In this document: piece after piece, positions 27,326-37,030 of the stretch | Layout of the letters: each line of letters starts with the position of its first letter | Numbering within the stretch: the first letter of the stretch is position 1 | Assembly: GCA_029202485.1 (NCBI GenBank) | Contig: CP119313.1 | Location: 3,038,001-3,102,000 of the forward strand | Reading direction: 5' to 3' | DNA: 64,000 nt | Origin: Candidatus Pedobacter colombiensis | Lineage (GTDB): Bacteria > Bacteroidota > Bacteroidia > Sphingobacteriales > Sphingobacteriaceae | Translations under genes and position numbers: made by a program | The notes under the pieces: model-generated | The model's input: only the letters and a program-made list of their open reading frames with translations | Database searches by the model: none | What the model was told of the DNA's origin: nothing

Positions 27326-29149
27326 ATGAATACAAATTTTAACCTCTCCAACAATCAGAGACCTACACTCCTGCTTGATGTAAAGGAAAGATCAGACAGG
27401 TTGATGAATTATTTTCTGGCCAGTTTTTTTTTAGTTGGATTAATACTCGCAGGATATTATGATACCTGGCTGATCGCATTTGGTGTTGGCGGAATTTCAT
27501 TACTAGCCTATTATTCTGCTAAAATAGCTTTACCTAATTCTTCTCTGTACCAGTATACTTTAAGCACTGTTCTCGGCATTTTTATGGCTCAGTTTATTTA
27601 CCAAATGCATGGGCTATTTGAGATGCATTTCTTTGCTTTTATTGGCAGTACCCTGCTCATTACTTACCAAAAGTGGAAGCTGCAGATTCCTATATTACTG
27701 GTGGTCATTCTACATCACACCATTTTCAGCTATCTGCAAAACATTGGCTTTACTGAAATCTATTTCAGTAAAATTGACTACATTGATCTACAAACCCTTA
27801 TCATTCATTTTCTACTGGCCGGTGCAATATTCTTTATTTGCGGTTTGTGGGCTTATCAGTTAGAAAAATATAATAAGCTACGGAAACAACATGAGGTAGC
27901 GCTCGACAAATCGAATCAACAGCTAAGAAAATTTAATATGGAGCTCGGAAAAGCTCGAAAGGAGGCTGATCAGGCCAATCAGGCAAAGAGCATATTCCTT
28001 GCTACTATGAGCCATGAGATTCGTACTCCTATGAATGGAGTAATCGGAATGTCTGCCTTGCTGGGAGAAACTTCCTTAACAGAAGAACAGCGAATGTTTA
28101 ACAAAACGATTGGCACCTGTGGCGAAACGTTGATCAATGTAATCAATGACATTCTTGATTTTTCAAAGATCGAATCCGGAAGCCTGGAGCTCGAAAAAGA
28201 GGTTTTTGATATTCGTCAATGTCTTGAAGATGTACTTGACATTTTTACCACCAAAGCGGCACAAATACACTTAAATCTAACTTATGAAATTTATGAGGAT
28301 GTGCCCCTACTGATAATAGGAGATCATTTACGACTGCGTCAGGTTTTAACTAATCTGGTAGGCAACGCAATGAAATTTACTGAACATGGAGAGATTTGCG
28401 TACATGTCCACCTGGAAAAAAGAAGATCAGATGAACAAATAGAATTAAGATTTGATATACGGGATACTGGCATTGGCATACCAGAAGATAAGTTGAAGCG
28501 GCTTTTTAAGGCATTTTCACAAGTGGATTCCTCCACTACAAGAAAGTATGGAGGTACCGGACTTGGTCTGGCAATATCAGAAAAGCTGGTCAGTTTAATG
28601 GGAGGGCATATTTATGTAAGAAGTCAAATAGGTGTTGGTTCTACTTTTTCCTTTACAATCAGCACAGATCTTGCCCCATTGAAATCAACGTCTTATACTC
28701 ATCTTCAAAAAGAAGAGACATTCCAAAATAAACTGTCGACTAATTTTTACCAGAAGTTTCCACACCATATACTCATTGCAGAAGATAACCAAATGAACCA
28801 ATTAGTAATTGTTAATATTCTTCGCAAAATGGGCTATCAACCAGATCTGGTTAAAAACGGATTAGAGGCTATCGAAGCAGCTAAGCAAAAGGATTATGAT
28901 ATAATTTTGATGGATATACAAATGCCCATCATGGATGGTTTGGAGGCAACCCGGATTATTCGGAGGGCAGCTGGATCGCAACCTATCATTATTGCGCTGA
29001 CAGCCAATGCGATGGCGGATGATGAAGAAAAATGTTTAAATGCTGGAATGAGTGATTATATCCGAAAACCCTTTAAACCTGAAGATCTAATGAATAAGCT
29101 TGAAAAATGGTACACTTTTAAAATAACAAAAGCTGCTGCCTCTCGGTAG
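27326..29149 (+). CDS. Hybrid histidine kinase with 6-TM sensor and receiver domain
   Basis: 607 residues. Residues about 28-175 form five to six membrane helices with the motif EMHFFAFIGSTLLITYQKWK and, one helix on, ILHHTIF, like a His-containing membrane module known from some chemotaxis receptors. A coiled-coil linker (about 178-215) leads to HisKA with His230 in MSHEIRTPMNG. The ATPase domain carries NLVGNAMKFTEHG, DTGIGIP and GGTGLGLAISEKL. The receiver (about 470-600) has Asp530 in ILMDIQMPIMDG and conserved Lys in IRKPF. It lacks the large periplasmic propeller and AraC output of PUL-type hybrid two-component sensors, so it is not a classic glycan sensor. Its output partner is not in the window. 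Confidence 0.93.
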   Translation: MNTNFNLSNNQRPTLLLDVKERSDRLMNYFLASFFLVGLILAGYYDTWLIAFGVGGISLLAYYSAKIALPNSSLYQYTLSTVLGIFMAQFIYQMHGLFEMHFFAFIGSTLLITYQKWKLQIPILLVVILHHTIFSYLQNIGFTEIYFSKIDYIDLQTLIIHFLLAGAIFFICGLWAYQLEKYNKLRKQHEVALDKSNQQLRKFNMELGKARKEADQANQAKSIFLATMSHEIRTPMNGVIGMSALLGETSLTEEQRMFNKTIGTCGETLINVINDILDFSKIESGSLELEKEVFDIRQCLEDVLDIFTTKAAQIHLNLTYEIYEDVPLLIIGDHLRLRQVLTNLVGNAMKFTEHGEICVHVHLEKRRSDEQIELRFDIRDTGIGIPEDKLKRLFKAFSQVDSSTTRKYGGTGLGLAISEKLVSLMGGHIYVRSQIGVGSTFSFTISTDLAPLKSTSYTHLQKEETFQNKLSTNFYQKFPHHILIAEDNQMNQLVIVNILRKMGYQPDLVKNGLEAIEAAKQKDYDIILMDIQMPIMDGLEATRIIRRAAGSQPIIIALTANAMADDEEKCLNAGMSDYIRKPFKPEDLMNKLEKWYTFKITKAAASR

Positions 29150-29153
29150 CAGC
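29132..29153 (-). terminator. Hairpin between convergent kinase and lipoprotein genes
   Basis: GCTGCTGCC and GGTAGCAGC flank a TCTC loop, with one imperfect position. On the minus strand the stem is followed by TTTTGTTATTTT, a good U-tract, so it most likely terminates the SusCD2 unit. It overlaps the last codons and stop of the kinase gene. Confidence 0.7.
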
Positions 29154-29176
29154 CTTAAACACACAATAATTATCTT

Positions 29177-30118
29177 TTAGTTCTGCATCTTCACATCAAC
29201 ATTAAGAAAAACTCCTTTTTGCGAGTTATTAGTCGAAATAGAATTGACATAAAAAGCACCATACTTACCTTCAGGTGTAAGAAAATAGAACAAGCTTCCT
29301 GCAATAAGCCCTGTTGTAATAGCCTTTAAGGTTGGTTTTGCGCTTTTACCCGCTGTTATAATCTGATCGGCCGTTCTTAAAGCCAGAAATGCAGCAGATT
29401 GCCCTGTTTTTGGAGCTGCAAACAATGTCCCTTTCTTTGTCCAGGAACTAATATCATAAGCTGTGAAGGGCAGTGGAGTCGCACTTAAGGAATAGGCATT
29501 ATATACATAACCGGAAAGCCTTCCATTAGTATCAAACGTAGGAGTTCTAAATAAGCCCAAATCAATATTAGCAGAACTAGCGGCCCCATTACTATAATTA
29601 AATAATTCGCCGGTAGTAAGTGCAAAATAACAATTCTTTACTTTCTCCAACGTGTCTGGTGCGTAAAGTTCTCTACCTGCCCAATATTTGTAATCAGATC
29701 TTACATCTATAGTTATGGTCTTGTTACCATCACCCAAATATATACCGGTGTTATCTAAAGCCCAGATGCGATAAGAGGTTTTCCCTACTCTGGTATTCAT
29801 TTTAAGTTTGACTATTCCTGAATAACTTCTTCTTTGCGTATTATCGAGCATTATTTTAGAAGGGATTGCTGCAGATGTTTCAAAAATAGCAATTGCATAC
29901 ATATCTTTTTTAGCAGATTCGACAGTATATTCTAAATATACACTATCCCCAGCATTTACCTCCTTATAATCGGTTACTGCATAAGGACTATTTGAATGAT
30001 AGGTAACCTTTACATCGCCAAACATATTAAAAATATTTGTAGTTTCCTTTTTGCAGGAACTGAGGAATAAGGCTGCAACTAAAGCATAGCCCAAATATTT
30101 GTTTAATCTTTTCATCAT
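29177..30118 (-). CDS. Unrecognised SusCD2-associated surface lipoprotein
   Basis: 313 residues with a lipobox (ALFLSSC) and a following KKE. The first half looks like an Ig/FN3-type beta-sandwich (DVKVTYHSNSPYAVTDYKEV, AGDSVYLEYTVESA, GKTSYRIWALDNTG). The second half carries KNCYFALTTGELFNYSNGA and VNSISTNNSQKGVFL. The position directly after susD2 (30-base gap) is that of SusE/SusF-like glycan-binding proteins, so surface glycan binding is the likely role. I do not recognise the family. It is unlike the third lipoprotein of unit 3. Confidence 0.7.
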   Translation of the reverse strand: MMKRLNKYLGYALVAALFLSSCKKETTNIFNMFGDVKVTYHSNSPYAVTDYKEVNAGDSVYLEYTVESAKKDMYAIAIFETSAAIPSKIMLDNTQRRSYSGIVKLKMNTRVGKTSYRIWALDNTGIYLGDGNKTITIDVRSDYKYWAGRELYAPDTLEKVKNCYFALTTGELFNYSNGAASSANIDLGLFRTPTFDTNGRLSGYVYNAYSLSATPLPFTAYDISSWTKKGTLFAAPKTGQSAAFLALRTADQIITAGKSAKPTLKAITTGLIAGSLFYFLTPEGKYGAFYVNSISTNNSQKGVFLNVDVKMQN

Positions 30119-30148
30119 TGTTATTAGTTGTTTTGATTAAATAATTAT

Positions 30149-31987
30149 TTACAATGGGTCGAATGTACCGCCATCCCATCCTATGGTCTGTTCCAATAAT
30201 GGACTAGAATTCATAAAAGTAGAAGGTAGCGCATAGAAGTAGTAGGTTTCAGGAATGCTAAATCCGGTAACTCCAACTGTATTTATAGTAGATGTAAAGT
30301 ACTTATCAAACGTAGCTTTATCATTTACATTAATTCCATCTCTAAATCTTGTTCCATTACTTGTTATAGCTTCCAGTTCTGTTTTTAAAGCTGTTGATTT
30401 AGTTGCCCAGGTTACAACTTGCATCTGCCCGCTTAAAAGATGGAAGCGACGAGTTCTTCTTAGATCGTAACCACGCTTACCTTCAAATGCAAACTCGACC
30501 ATTCTCTCTCTCATAATCAAATCGCTCATTTCGGTTCTACTAGTTGCAAGATCAAGACCATAGTTTTTTGTGCCCTGGACTATCCCTGCTCTAATACGAA
30601 TTTGCTTAACCAGATCTTTTGCTTCGGCTAGATTACCGATCTCATTAGCGCACTCCGCATAATTCATAATTACTTCTGCAAAGCGCAATTCTATCCAATC
30701 CATGCCATTACCTCCAAAATCGTTAGAATAACTAACTGCACCTTTGGCTAAATCCGGATCTGCAAAACGTTTCATATAAAAGCTCTGAGGAGAAGACTCA
30801 GTAACATTTCCTGTATAGTTCCATTGTCTTCGGTTAGCTAACCCACTCAGTTTCCATGCACTACCATTATAAGCAATAGTCGCATCGAGTCTTGGATCCC
30901 GATTAACCCAAAACATAGAAGGATCGTAAGTAAAAGATGAAGCCTTGTCAATTGGTACACCATCTTTCATGCTATAAGCATTAACCATATTTAACGTAGG
31001 TAAAAATGCAGATGGAGAACCTCCTTCTTCAACAGGTCTCAACTTACCCTCTACCGCCTGGCCTCTTTTGGCTACTTTGTTGGAATACGATCTTACAATA
31101 ATTGCCTCTGGATTGGCAGCTCCTTCTTTTAAGAAGATATCTGAATAGTTTGGCATTAAAGCATTGCCGCTTGCTTTACAAATATCATAGGCATCTTTGC
31201 ACGCTAGATACGCGGTTTGCCATCTTTTAGCATCATAAGGGTGAGCAGGATCATTAGTTGGATTAAACTGCGGACTAGCCCAATACAATAATACCCTACC
31301 TTTTAAGGCTGCTACTGATGCACGTGTAAATTTCCCCCTTTCATTCGCATCATTCCAGGTAACTCCATTCAACAATACCATTGCTGAATCCAGATCATTA
31401 ACAACAGCTTTAAAACATTCTGCAGCTTTTGCCCTTCCTTCTAATTTAATATTATCAGGATCTTGTGGTTCCAATACCAGCGGCACACCACCATATACGC
31501 GTGTAAGCTCAAAATAAGAAAGTGCTCTTAGTGCAAAGAACTGCCCTCTTAGCTTGTTTTTAGCATCCTGAGATAAAGTTCCTCCAGGGATTTCCTTTAT
31601 TGCATTATTGCAGCGAGCAATATCAAAATACTTGTTATCACCTTTATTATTTCCCTGGTACTTCTGGGCAACAAATTTAACATCATTAGCGATCAAGGAA
31701 CCATTAACCCCGATTGCTTTTCTCATGATGGCATCTGATGATGAGAAACGGTCCTCATCGCTGGCATATAATACGTTATTAGCAGCTAGTTCGTAAGGAA
31801 ATTCTGGCATCACTACATCATAAGTACCATTTAGCAGAAACTGTATTGCACCTTCATTATCCCATATCCTGGAATCCATGCCGTTCCTGTCTTTCAGATC
31901 AAAAAAGTCTTTTTTACAGCCGGTAAATGCAGTCACTAAAGAAGCCAATGCCGCTATAGTTAATGCTTTTTTATATTGAAATTTCAT
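30149..31987 (-). CDS. SusD-family glycan-binding lipoprotein (pair 2)
   Basis: 612 residues, lipobox AFTGC. SusD/RagB features: RGQFFALRALSYFELTRVYGGVPLVLEP, KGRVLLYWASPQFNPTNDPAHP, the C-terminal DWIELRFAEVIMNYAECANEIG with RMVEFAFEGKRGYDLRRTRR. It partners SusC2, whose stop is 24 bases upstream. It shares more wording with SusD3 (SPQFNPND, DWIELRYAEVLLNLAE) than with SusD1, matching the closer kinship of the two SusC proteins. Confidence 0.95.
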   Translation of the reverse strand: MKFQYKKALTIAALASLVTAFTGCKKDFFDLKDRNGMDSRIWDNEGAIQFLLNGTYDVVMPEFPYELAANNVLYASDEDRFSSSDAIMRKAIGVNGSLIANDVKFVAQKYQGNNKGDNKYFDIARCNNAIKEIPGGTLSQDAKNKLRGQFFALRALSYFELTRVYGGVPLVLEPQDPDNIKLEGRAKAAECFKAVVNDLDSAMVLLNGVTWNDANERGKFTRASVAALKGRVLLYWASPQFNPTNDPAHPYDAKRWQTAYLACKDAYDICKASGNALMPNYSDIFLKEGAANPEAIIVRSYSNKVAKRGQAVEGKLRPVEEGGSPSAFLPTLNMVNAYSMKDGVPIDKASSFTYDPSMFWVNRDPRLDATIAYNGSAWKLSGLANRRQWNYTGNVTESSPQSFYMKRFADPDLAKGAVSYSNDFGGNGMDWIELRFAEVIMNYAECANEIGNLAEAKDLVKQIRIRAGIVQGTKNYGLDLATSRTEMSDLIMRERMVEFAFEGKRGYDLRRTRRFHLLSGQMQVVTWATKSTALKTELEAITSNGTRFRDGINVNDKATFDKYFTSTINTVGVTGFSIPETYYFYALPSTFMNSSPLLEQTIGWDGGTFDPL

Positions 31988-32011
31988 TGTTCTGATTTTA
32001 AATTGTAAACA

Positions 32012-35000
32012 TTATAAACTAACATTCAAGCCTAAAGAAACTGTTCTTAAAGTTGGATAATCATATATCGTTGAAGAATATGGGTCTTTATACTTTAATG
32101 GGTTGATGATTGTCCAAAGATTATTTCCGGTTAATACCAGTCTTGAATCTGCAATACCAATTCTACTTAGGATATTTTTTGGCATTTTGTAGGTTAATGT
32201 CATGCTATTGATCCTGATCATGGTACCACTTACAGCCCAAAAATCAGAATTCCAGCCTGCCCCTATACCCGCATCGTCAAATCTTGGAAATTTTGCATCT
32301 GGATTTTCCGGTGTCCAGTGGTCTTTCCAATAAGCAGGAACGTTTACAGTTTTACTTGCCGGTGCTTTTGATTTACTGTCATAAAACTCTTTTCCACCAA
32401 ACCTGGTTACAAAATTAGTATTGAGGCTTAAAGTTTTATAAGATATTCCAACATTGAAACCTACACCAAAAGAATTGGTACTATTGAACATGGGTACCTG
32501 ATCTTTCTCCGTTATTTTGCCGTCTCCATTTGTATCTTCATAATATAACCAACCAACCTGAGGCACTTTATTATTGATGGTATAGGTTGGATTTTCGTTC
32601 ATGAAAGCATCTAATTGTGCTTGCGTCCTAAACATTCCTTTAGTAATCAGACCGTAGTTAGAGCTGTTGTATTTTTTTGTATCTGTTCCAAACTGATACT
32701 TCAAATCGGGATAAGTGATGTCCCATAGCTGGAATTGATTGTAGAACATTTTATCGATACGATTGTTAGCGAAACCAAACAATACATTCGTATTCACTCC
32801 CCAGTTTGCCCCGATTTTAGTGCGGTAACCTAAGCTAAATTCTGACCCCCAATTGGTACGCTCCTGATAATTCAACAACGGAGCTTCAAAACCTGCATAC
32901 ATAGGGAAATTTTCATTGTTTCCTTTGTCATACATATCATAAGAGAATCTATGATAAAACTCATAAGAGAAAGTGATCTTGTTATCCAACATTGCCATAT
33001 CTACCCCCACGTTAAGTGTTCTAGCTTTTTCCCAACTGATATTTGGATTAGGTTTCATAGTAGGATTTATACCTCCCCCCAAGGTTTCATTATACAAGTA
33101 ACCATTTGGATCTACTGTATAGCGGGCCTGCCATAATCTTGAACCTACCCTACTTTCACCTACCAACCCGTAATTGATCTTAAATTTTAAACGATCTACA
33201 AATTTGACATTGTCTTTAAAGAATTTCTCTTCACTTGCTGCCCATCCTAAACCCAGACTTGGGAAAAGCCCCCATCTGTGACCGGGTGCAAAATTTGAGG
33301 ATGCATCCATACGAGCTATCCCCTCCAAGAAGTACTTTTTATCAAAATCATAGCTCAACCTACTGATATATGATCGCTGTACCGATTCAACAAAACTTCT
33401 TTCTTGTTTAGTAAAGGTACTTTGATCAAAACCCCAAAATTCGTCTACCCCAGGCAAAATTTGATTCCTCCAATAGACACTTAAGACCTCCGAATTATTT
33501 TCAGACTGATCAAAGGCGGCCATCACACTCAAATTATGTTTATCAATCTTTTTTTCATAGCTTAAGGAAGCAATAGCCTGGTAACTTGAGCTGAGGTTAC
33601 TTCCGGAAAGTAGCTGTGTATTAGCAGCACCAACAGCTGTGGTGGTAGGCGCAGTGCTTTGTAACTGATCGGTAAAAAGTAAACCATTCTGACCGGTTTT
33701 TACAAAGTTGTAAACAGTATATGGAGGTACATACTGGCCGTTACTTCCACTTCTGTTATTCTTGCCGAATTGAATTCTTGCGCTTAAACCTGGTACAACT
33801 TTAGGTCTGTAGTCAATCGAAGCATTGATCGATAGTCCTTGTGATTTATTCCAAATTTTATTCCCGGAATTAACAACTGCCAATGGATTGGTATTATTAT
33901 TATAGTTTACCGGCATCCCATTAATTTGTATGGGTACCCATTTTGGCGTAGTAATTAGTTGCTGAAAGAAGGCTTGATCATTTTCACCACCGTTTTTATA
34001 GGTATCACTTGTTTTTTTATTGAAATCTGCATTTAAAGTTACCTGAGCTGTAAGCCCTTCAAGAATTTTGGCATTCATTCCTGAACGGAACGCATATTTA
34101 CTATATTTAATCCCTCCGTAATTTCCAGACTCATCATAGTAATTACCACCTGCAAAGAAAGTAATTGCATCAGAACCTCCAGAAATATTCATGGTGTGTC
34201 GATTTACAGCCGAAGTTCTCCATAGTTCATCAAACCATCCCTTTGTTGTACTGTTCTTTAATTGCTCCAGATCGGCATCTGAAAAAAAATCACCTGCAGG
34301 ATTATTTCCAATACGGAAACCATCATTTAATAATAGCGCATGATCATAAGCAGATAGCATATCTATATTTGAGGCATTATCTGATACACCTCTAAATCCT
34401 GTATAGCTGATCTGAGGTTTACCTTTTTTACCTCTTTTTGTAGTGATTAATACCACTCCTTTGGCACCTGCAGCTCCATAAATCGCAGCAGAAGCATCTT
34501 TAAGAAAAGAAATATCCTCTACCATGGTAGGATCAAGATTATCGAAATCATCCCGGCTAACGGTAATTCCATCAATAACATACAATGGCTCATTGACTAC
34601 CCCCCCACTTAGTTTGGCCTGGTCGGACACTGCCGAGTTCCGGATATTGATGGTTATAGATGCACCTGGTTTTCCTGAAACCGCATTTACACCTACCCCT
34701 GGTATCCTATTCCTTAACGCAGCAGCAATATTTGGCACCGGTAAATCCTCTATTTCCTCTGCTTTAATATTAGCAATGGAACCTAGTATTTCGGATTTCT
34801 TTTTAGTACCATATCCCACTACAATCACTTCATCAAGGTCCTTATTGTCAGAAGATAATTTTACATCTAATCTAAGTCTATTATTTAGTGCAATCGATTG
34901 TCTGACGAAGCCAATAAAAGAAAATACCAAGACATCAGTAGCAGGATCAGCTTGAATGGTATATTGCCCATCTGCATTAGTGCTCACATTACTGGGCTTA

Positions 35001-35155
35001 CCTTTGATACTCACATTAACTCCGGGTATTGGCCCGCCGTCGCTGTTGTCTGTCACTTTACCTGTAATTTTCTTTATTTGTGCATACGAGGATGTACAAA
35101 AAAGCAGGGACAATAGAAGTATCCCTTTTAACGTTCGTAAAAGTTTGAAATTCAT
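32012..35155 (-). CDS. SusC-family TonB-dependent outer-membrane transporter (pair 2)
   Basis: 1047 residues with a signal peptide (FCTSSYAQ). A carboxypeptidase-regulatory-like domain (ITGKVTDNSDGGPIPGVNVS) is followed by the TonB-box region DEVIVVGYGTKKKSEILGS, a plug with LYVIDGITVSRDD and LKDASAAIYGAAGAKGV, and the barrel ending LGLNVSL. The first about 90 residues are nearly identical to those of SusC3, but the plug and barrel differ strongly, which suggests duplication followed by divergence toward another oligosaccharide. No shared operator was found in the 285 bp upstream. Confidence 0.96.
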   Translation of the reverse strand: MNFKLLRTLKGILLLSLLFCTSSYAQIKKITGKVTDNSDGGPIPGVNVSIKGKPSNVSTNADGQYTIQADPATDVLVFSFIGFVRQSIALNNRLRLDVKLSSDNKDLDEVIVVGYGTKKKSEILGSIANIKAEEIEDLPVPNIAAALRNRIPGVGVNAVSGKPGASITINIRNSAVSDQAKLSGGVVNEPLYVIDGITVSRDDFDNLDPTMVEDISFLKDASAAIYGAAGAKGVVLITTKRGKKGKPQISYTGFRGVSDNASNIDMLSAYDHALLLNDGFRIGNNPAGDFFSDADLEQLKNSTTKGWFDELWRTSAVNRHTMNISGGSDAITFFAGGNYYDESGNYGGIKYSKYAFRSGMNAKILEGLTAQVTLNADFNKKTSDTYKNGGENDQAFFQQLITTPKWVPIQINGMPVNYNNNTNPLAVVNSGNKIWNKSQGLSINASIDYRPKVVPGLSARIQFGKNNRSGSNGQYVPPYTVYNFVKTGQNGLLFTDQLQSTAPTTTAVGAANTQLLSGSNLSSSYQAIASLSYEKKIDKHNLSVMAAFDQSENNSEVLSVYWRNQILPGVDEFWGFDQSTFTKQERSFVESVQRSYISRLSYDFDKKYFLEGIARMDASSNFAPGHRWGLFPSLGLGWAASEEKFFKDNVKFVDRLKFKINYGLVGESRVGSRLWQARYTVDPNGYLYNETLGGGINPTMKPNPNISWEKARTLNVGVDMAMLDNKITFSYEFYHRFSYDMYDKGNNENFPMYAGFEAPLLNYQERTNWGSEFSLGYRTKIGANWGVNTNVLFGFANNRIDKMFYNQFQLWDITYPDLKYQFGTDTKKYNSSNYGLITKGMFRTQAQLDAFMNENPTYTINNKVPQVGWLYYEDTNGDGKITEKDQVPMFNSTNSFGVGFNVGISYKTLSLNTNFVTRFGGKEFYDSKSKAPASKTVNVPAYWKDHWTPENPDAKFPRFDDAGIGAGWNSDFWAVSGTMIRINSMTLTYKMPKNILSRIGIADSRLVLTGNNLWTIINPLKYKDPYSSTIYDYPTLRTVSLGLNVSL

Positions 35156-35373
35156 ACTTAGTTTGTTGGTTTATGATTGGTTAATTGGTTGATCCAGGAG
35201 GATTAAACAGCGTGTTGACAGGTGCGGAATGGTATTACTAAAACTGTTGGTTATTCAGTTTTACTGCTTCGGAATGAGCTGTTAACCTGGTTCAAATTTC
35301 CTTTTGTAAAGTTTTTATCAAATGAATTTATTTAGTATTGTTAATTGCTTATTTAGGGATGTTTTCTAGTTAT

Positions 35374-35413
35374 AAAAAACCCGTTACCGATAGTTACTTT
35401 AATCAGTAACGGG
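35374..35413 (-). terminator. Rho-independent terminator after SusCD3 unit
   Basis: On the minus strand CCCGTTACTGAT pairs with ATCGGTAACGGG over 12 positions (one U-G pair) around a 10-nt loop, followed by TTTTTT. It begins 27 nt after the stop of the DUF5123-like gene. The upstream arm and flanking sequence are repeated at 42246-42276. Confidence 0.9.
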
Positions 35414-35432
35414 AGTTCTCTTCTAACCAAAT
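35401..35432. repeat. Terminator-flank repeat, copy 1
   Basis: AATCAGTAACGGGA followed shortly by TTCTAACCAAAT, the same as in copy 2 at 42246-42276 apart from a short variable stretch between the two blocks. Both copies lie between a preceding gene's stop and the next susC promoter, so they mark a duplicated intergenic unit. Confidence 0.75.
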
Positions 35433-35440
35433 TTATCTTG

Positions 35441-36997
35441 TTATTTCAACCATCTTGGATCACCTAATCCTGCAGCTTTGACGGTCGCATTTCCAACGGT
35501 AAAGTTAAACTTAACAACATCAGCGTACTGAGGGTCTAAAGTAGTTACGGCGTTACTTACTGTACCACCAGCCCATTCTGTCGAATAATTTCCAAAAACA
35601 TTGTTATTTGTAAACTCAATCGTTGGATTCACACCGCTGGCCAGAGACCTGAACTTATTCGTAAGTATACATTTATTTATCTTCATCATAGTGTATCCAG
35701 TAACTTTTGCTACTCTGATATAAATAAATCTGCCCTGAGTACCATTAGTACCGTAACCACAAACATTATTAAATGTGCAGTTTTCAACCAAAATCGGCGG
35801 ATTGCTAATTGGATAGGTCGTTGTTGCATCAATACGGAAAAAATCTCTGGCAAGATTATAAAATGTAGAATTGGTAATAGTCATACCACTTAATCCACCA
35901 GCCCTAAAATCAATGAAATCGCCACCGGTTGCACCGAAATCACGACAGACTGAATTATTCATTCTAAAGTTAACATTTGCCGCAGCCACCGCAGTTGCTG
36001 CTACATAAACCAGACCGGCGGTAGGGCCTGTTACTTCACAGTTCTCCACAACAATACTGCAAGCGCTGGTGAGACCGGTTGCTATAATTGCATAAGAAGA
36101 TTTGCCAGCTATTTTTAATCCTGATAATGTTAAACTGGCTACATTACCTACAATATTAAATGCCTGAGAAGTAATTTCAGGAATATCTCCTCCCTGAACT
36201 GCCCTAATGGTTACTGCTTTTGTTATTTCTACCGTACCTAGTGTACTAAAGTCATATTTTGCTCCTCCAATGTTGATTATACCCCCAGCAGGTGCTGCTG
36301 CAACAGCTTCATGAAGCGTTTCATAGATTTCAGTACTGCCTTGAATAGTAATACTCATCTTTAAATCCACAGCATTAAATGTAAGTACTCCTTTTCTGTC
36401 TTCGCCAGCAAAAATTACTGCAGTATAATTACCTGCTGATTCTAAACCATCAATTAACAATGATTGAGAACTAATATTTTGTGTAGAAAGTTGAATAGTT
36501 CTTTCTGTCTTTTTCAGATTATCAAGAATTAATACAGAGGTCAAAGTGCCTGAACTTGGAGCATTCCATCTTAGTATAGCTGATGTAGCTGTTAGCTCTG
36601 ATTTTAAAATTGTTTTTAAAATGCTCTCAGGCTTAATAGTAGCGGCCACAAAATTTGAATGCAAGATCAAATTACTTGATAAAGCTCTTACCCTAACATA
36701 AGCTTCAGAAAAATAACTCAGATTGGTAAAATCAACAGCAGTTGCTGTTGAGGCTAAAGTATCTGATTTGATAATAGTTGAAAAGTTTGCATCATATGCC
36801 ACCTGCGCTAAAAAACCTACGTTCTCTTTTCCAGAATATTCCCAGGTAGCATGCAATGTAGTTTTAACTGCATTTAGCCTCATATTTTTAGGAGCATCAA
36901 CATAATAGTTCATAACAGGACCTGGTGCTTTTTTACAGGCCGTAAATGCTGTTAGCAGCATAAGTGCAAGCAGCGTTTTATATGTATTGAATTTCAT
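35441..36997 (-). CDS. SusCD3-associated lipoprotein with FN3 and beta-helix (DUF4957/DUF5123-like)
   Basis: 518 residues with a lipobox (LTAFTAC). Residues about 35-215 look like two FN3-type beta-sandwiches (PKNMRLNAVKTTLHATWEYS, ATSAILRWNAPSSGTL). From about 225 a right-handed beta-helix of the DUF4957/DUF5123 kind follows: EIYETLHEAVAAAPAGGIIN, AVTIRAVQGGDIPEI, SIVVENCEVTG, MTITNSTFYNLA, ILVENCTFNNV. It sits 34 bases after susD3, the place of a SusE/F-type glycan-binding protein; the helix also resembles pectate lyases, so binding or weak lyase activity is possible. No catalytic set is evident to me. Confidence 0.8.
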   Translation of the reverse strand: MKFNTYKTLLALMLLTAFTACKKAPGPVMNYYVDAPKNMRLNAVKTTLHATWEYSGKENVGFLAQVAYDANFSTIIKSDTLASTATAVDFTNLSYFSEAYVRVRALSSNLILHSNFVAATIKPESILKTILKSELTATSAILRWNAPSSGTLTSVLILDNLKKTERTIQLSTQNISSQSLLIDGLESAGNYTAVIFAGEDRKGVLTFNAVDLKMSITIQGSTEIYETLHEAVAAAPAGGIINIGGAKYDFSTLGTVEITKAVTIRAVQGGDIPEITSQAFNIVGNVASLTLSGLKIAGKSSYAIIATGLTSACSIVVENCEVTGPTAGLVYVAATAVAAANVNFRMNNSVCRDFGATGGDFIDFRAGGLSGMTITNSTFYNLARDFFRIDATTTYPISNPPILVENCTFNNVCGYGTNGTQGRFIYIRVAKVTGYTMMKINKCILTNKFRSLASGVNPTIEFTNNNVFGNYSTEWAGGTVSNAVTTLDPQYADVVKFNFTVGNATVKAAGLGDPRWLK

Positions 36998-37030
36998 ATC
37001 ATTTATATTTGGTGTGATATTACCTATATA

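Noticed and set aside
34524..34955. 143-codon plus-strand frame inside susC2
   Set aside because: It is the antisense shadow of the plug region; similar shadows occur in the other susC genes.
35292..35320. Possible sixth operator before susC2, ending in TTTTTATCA
   Set aside because: Only the right end matches; the left block does not, and no -7 box stands at the fixed distance.
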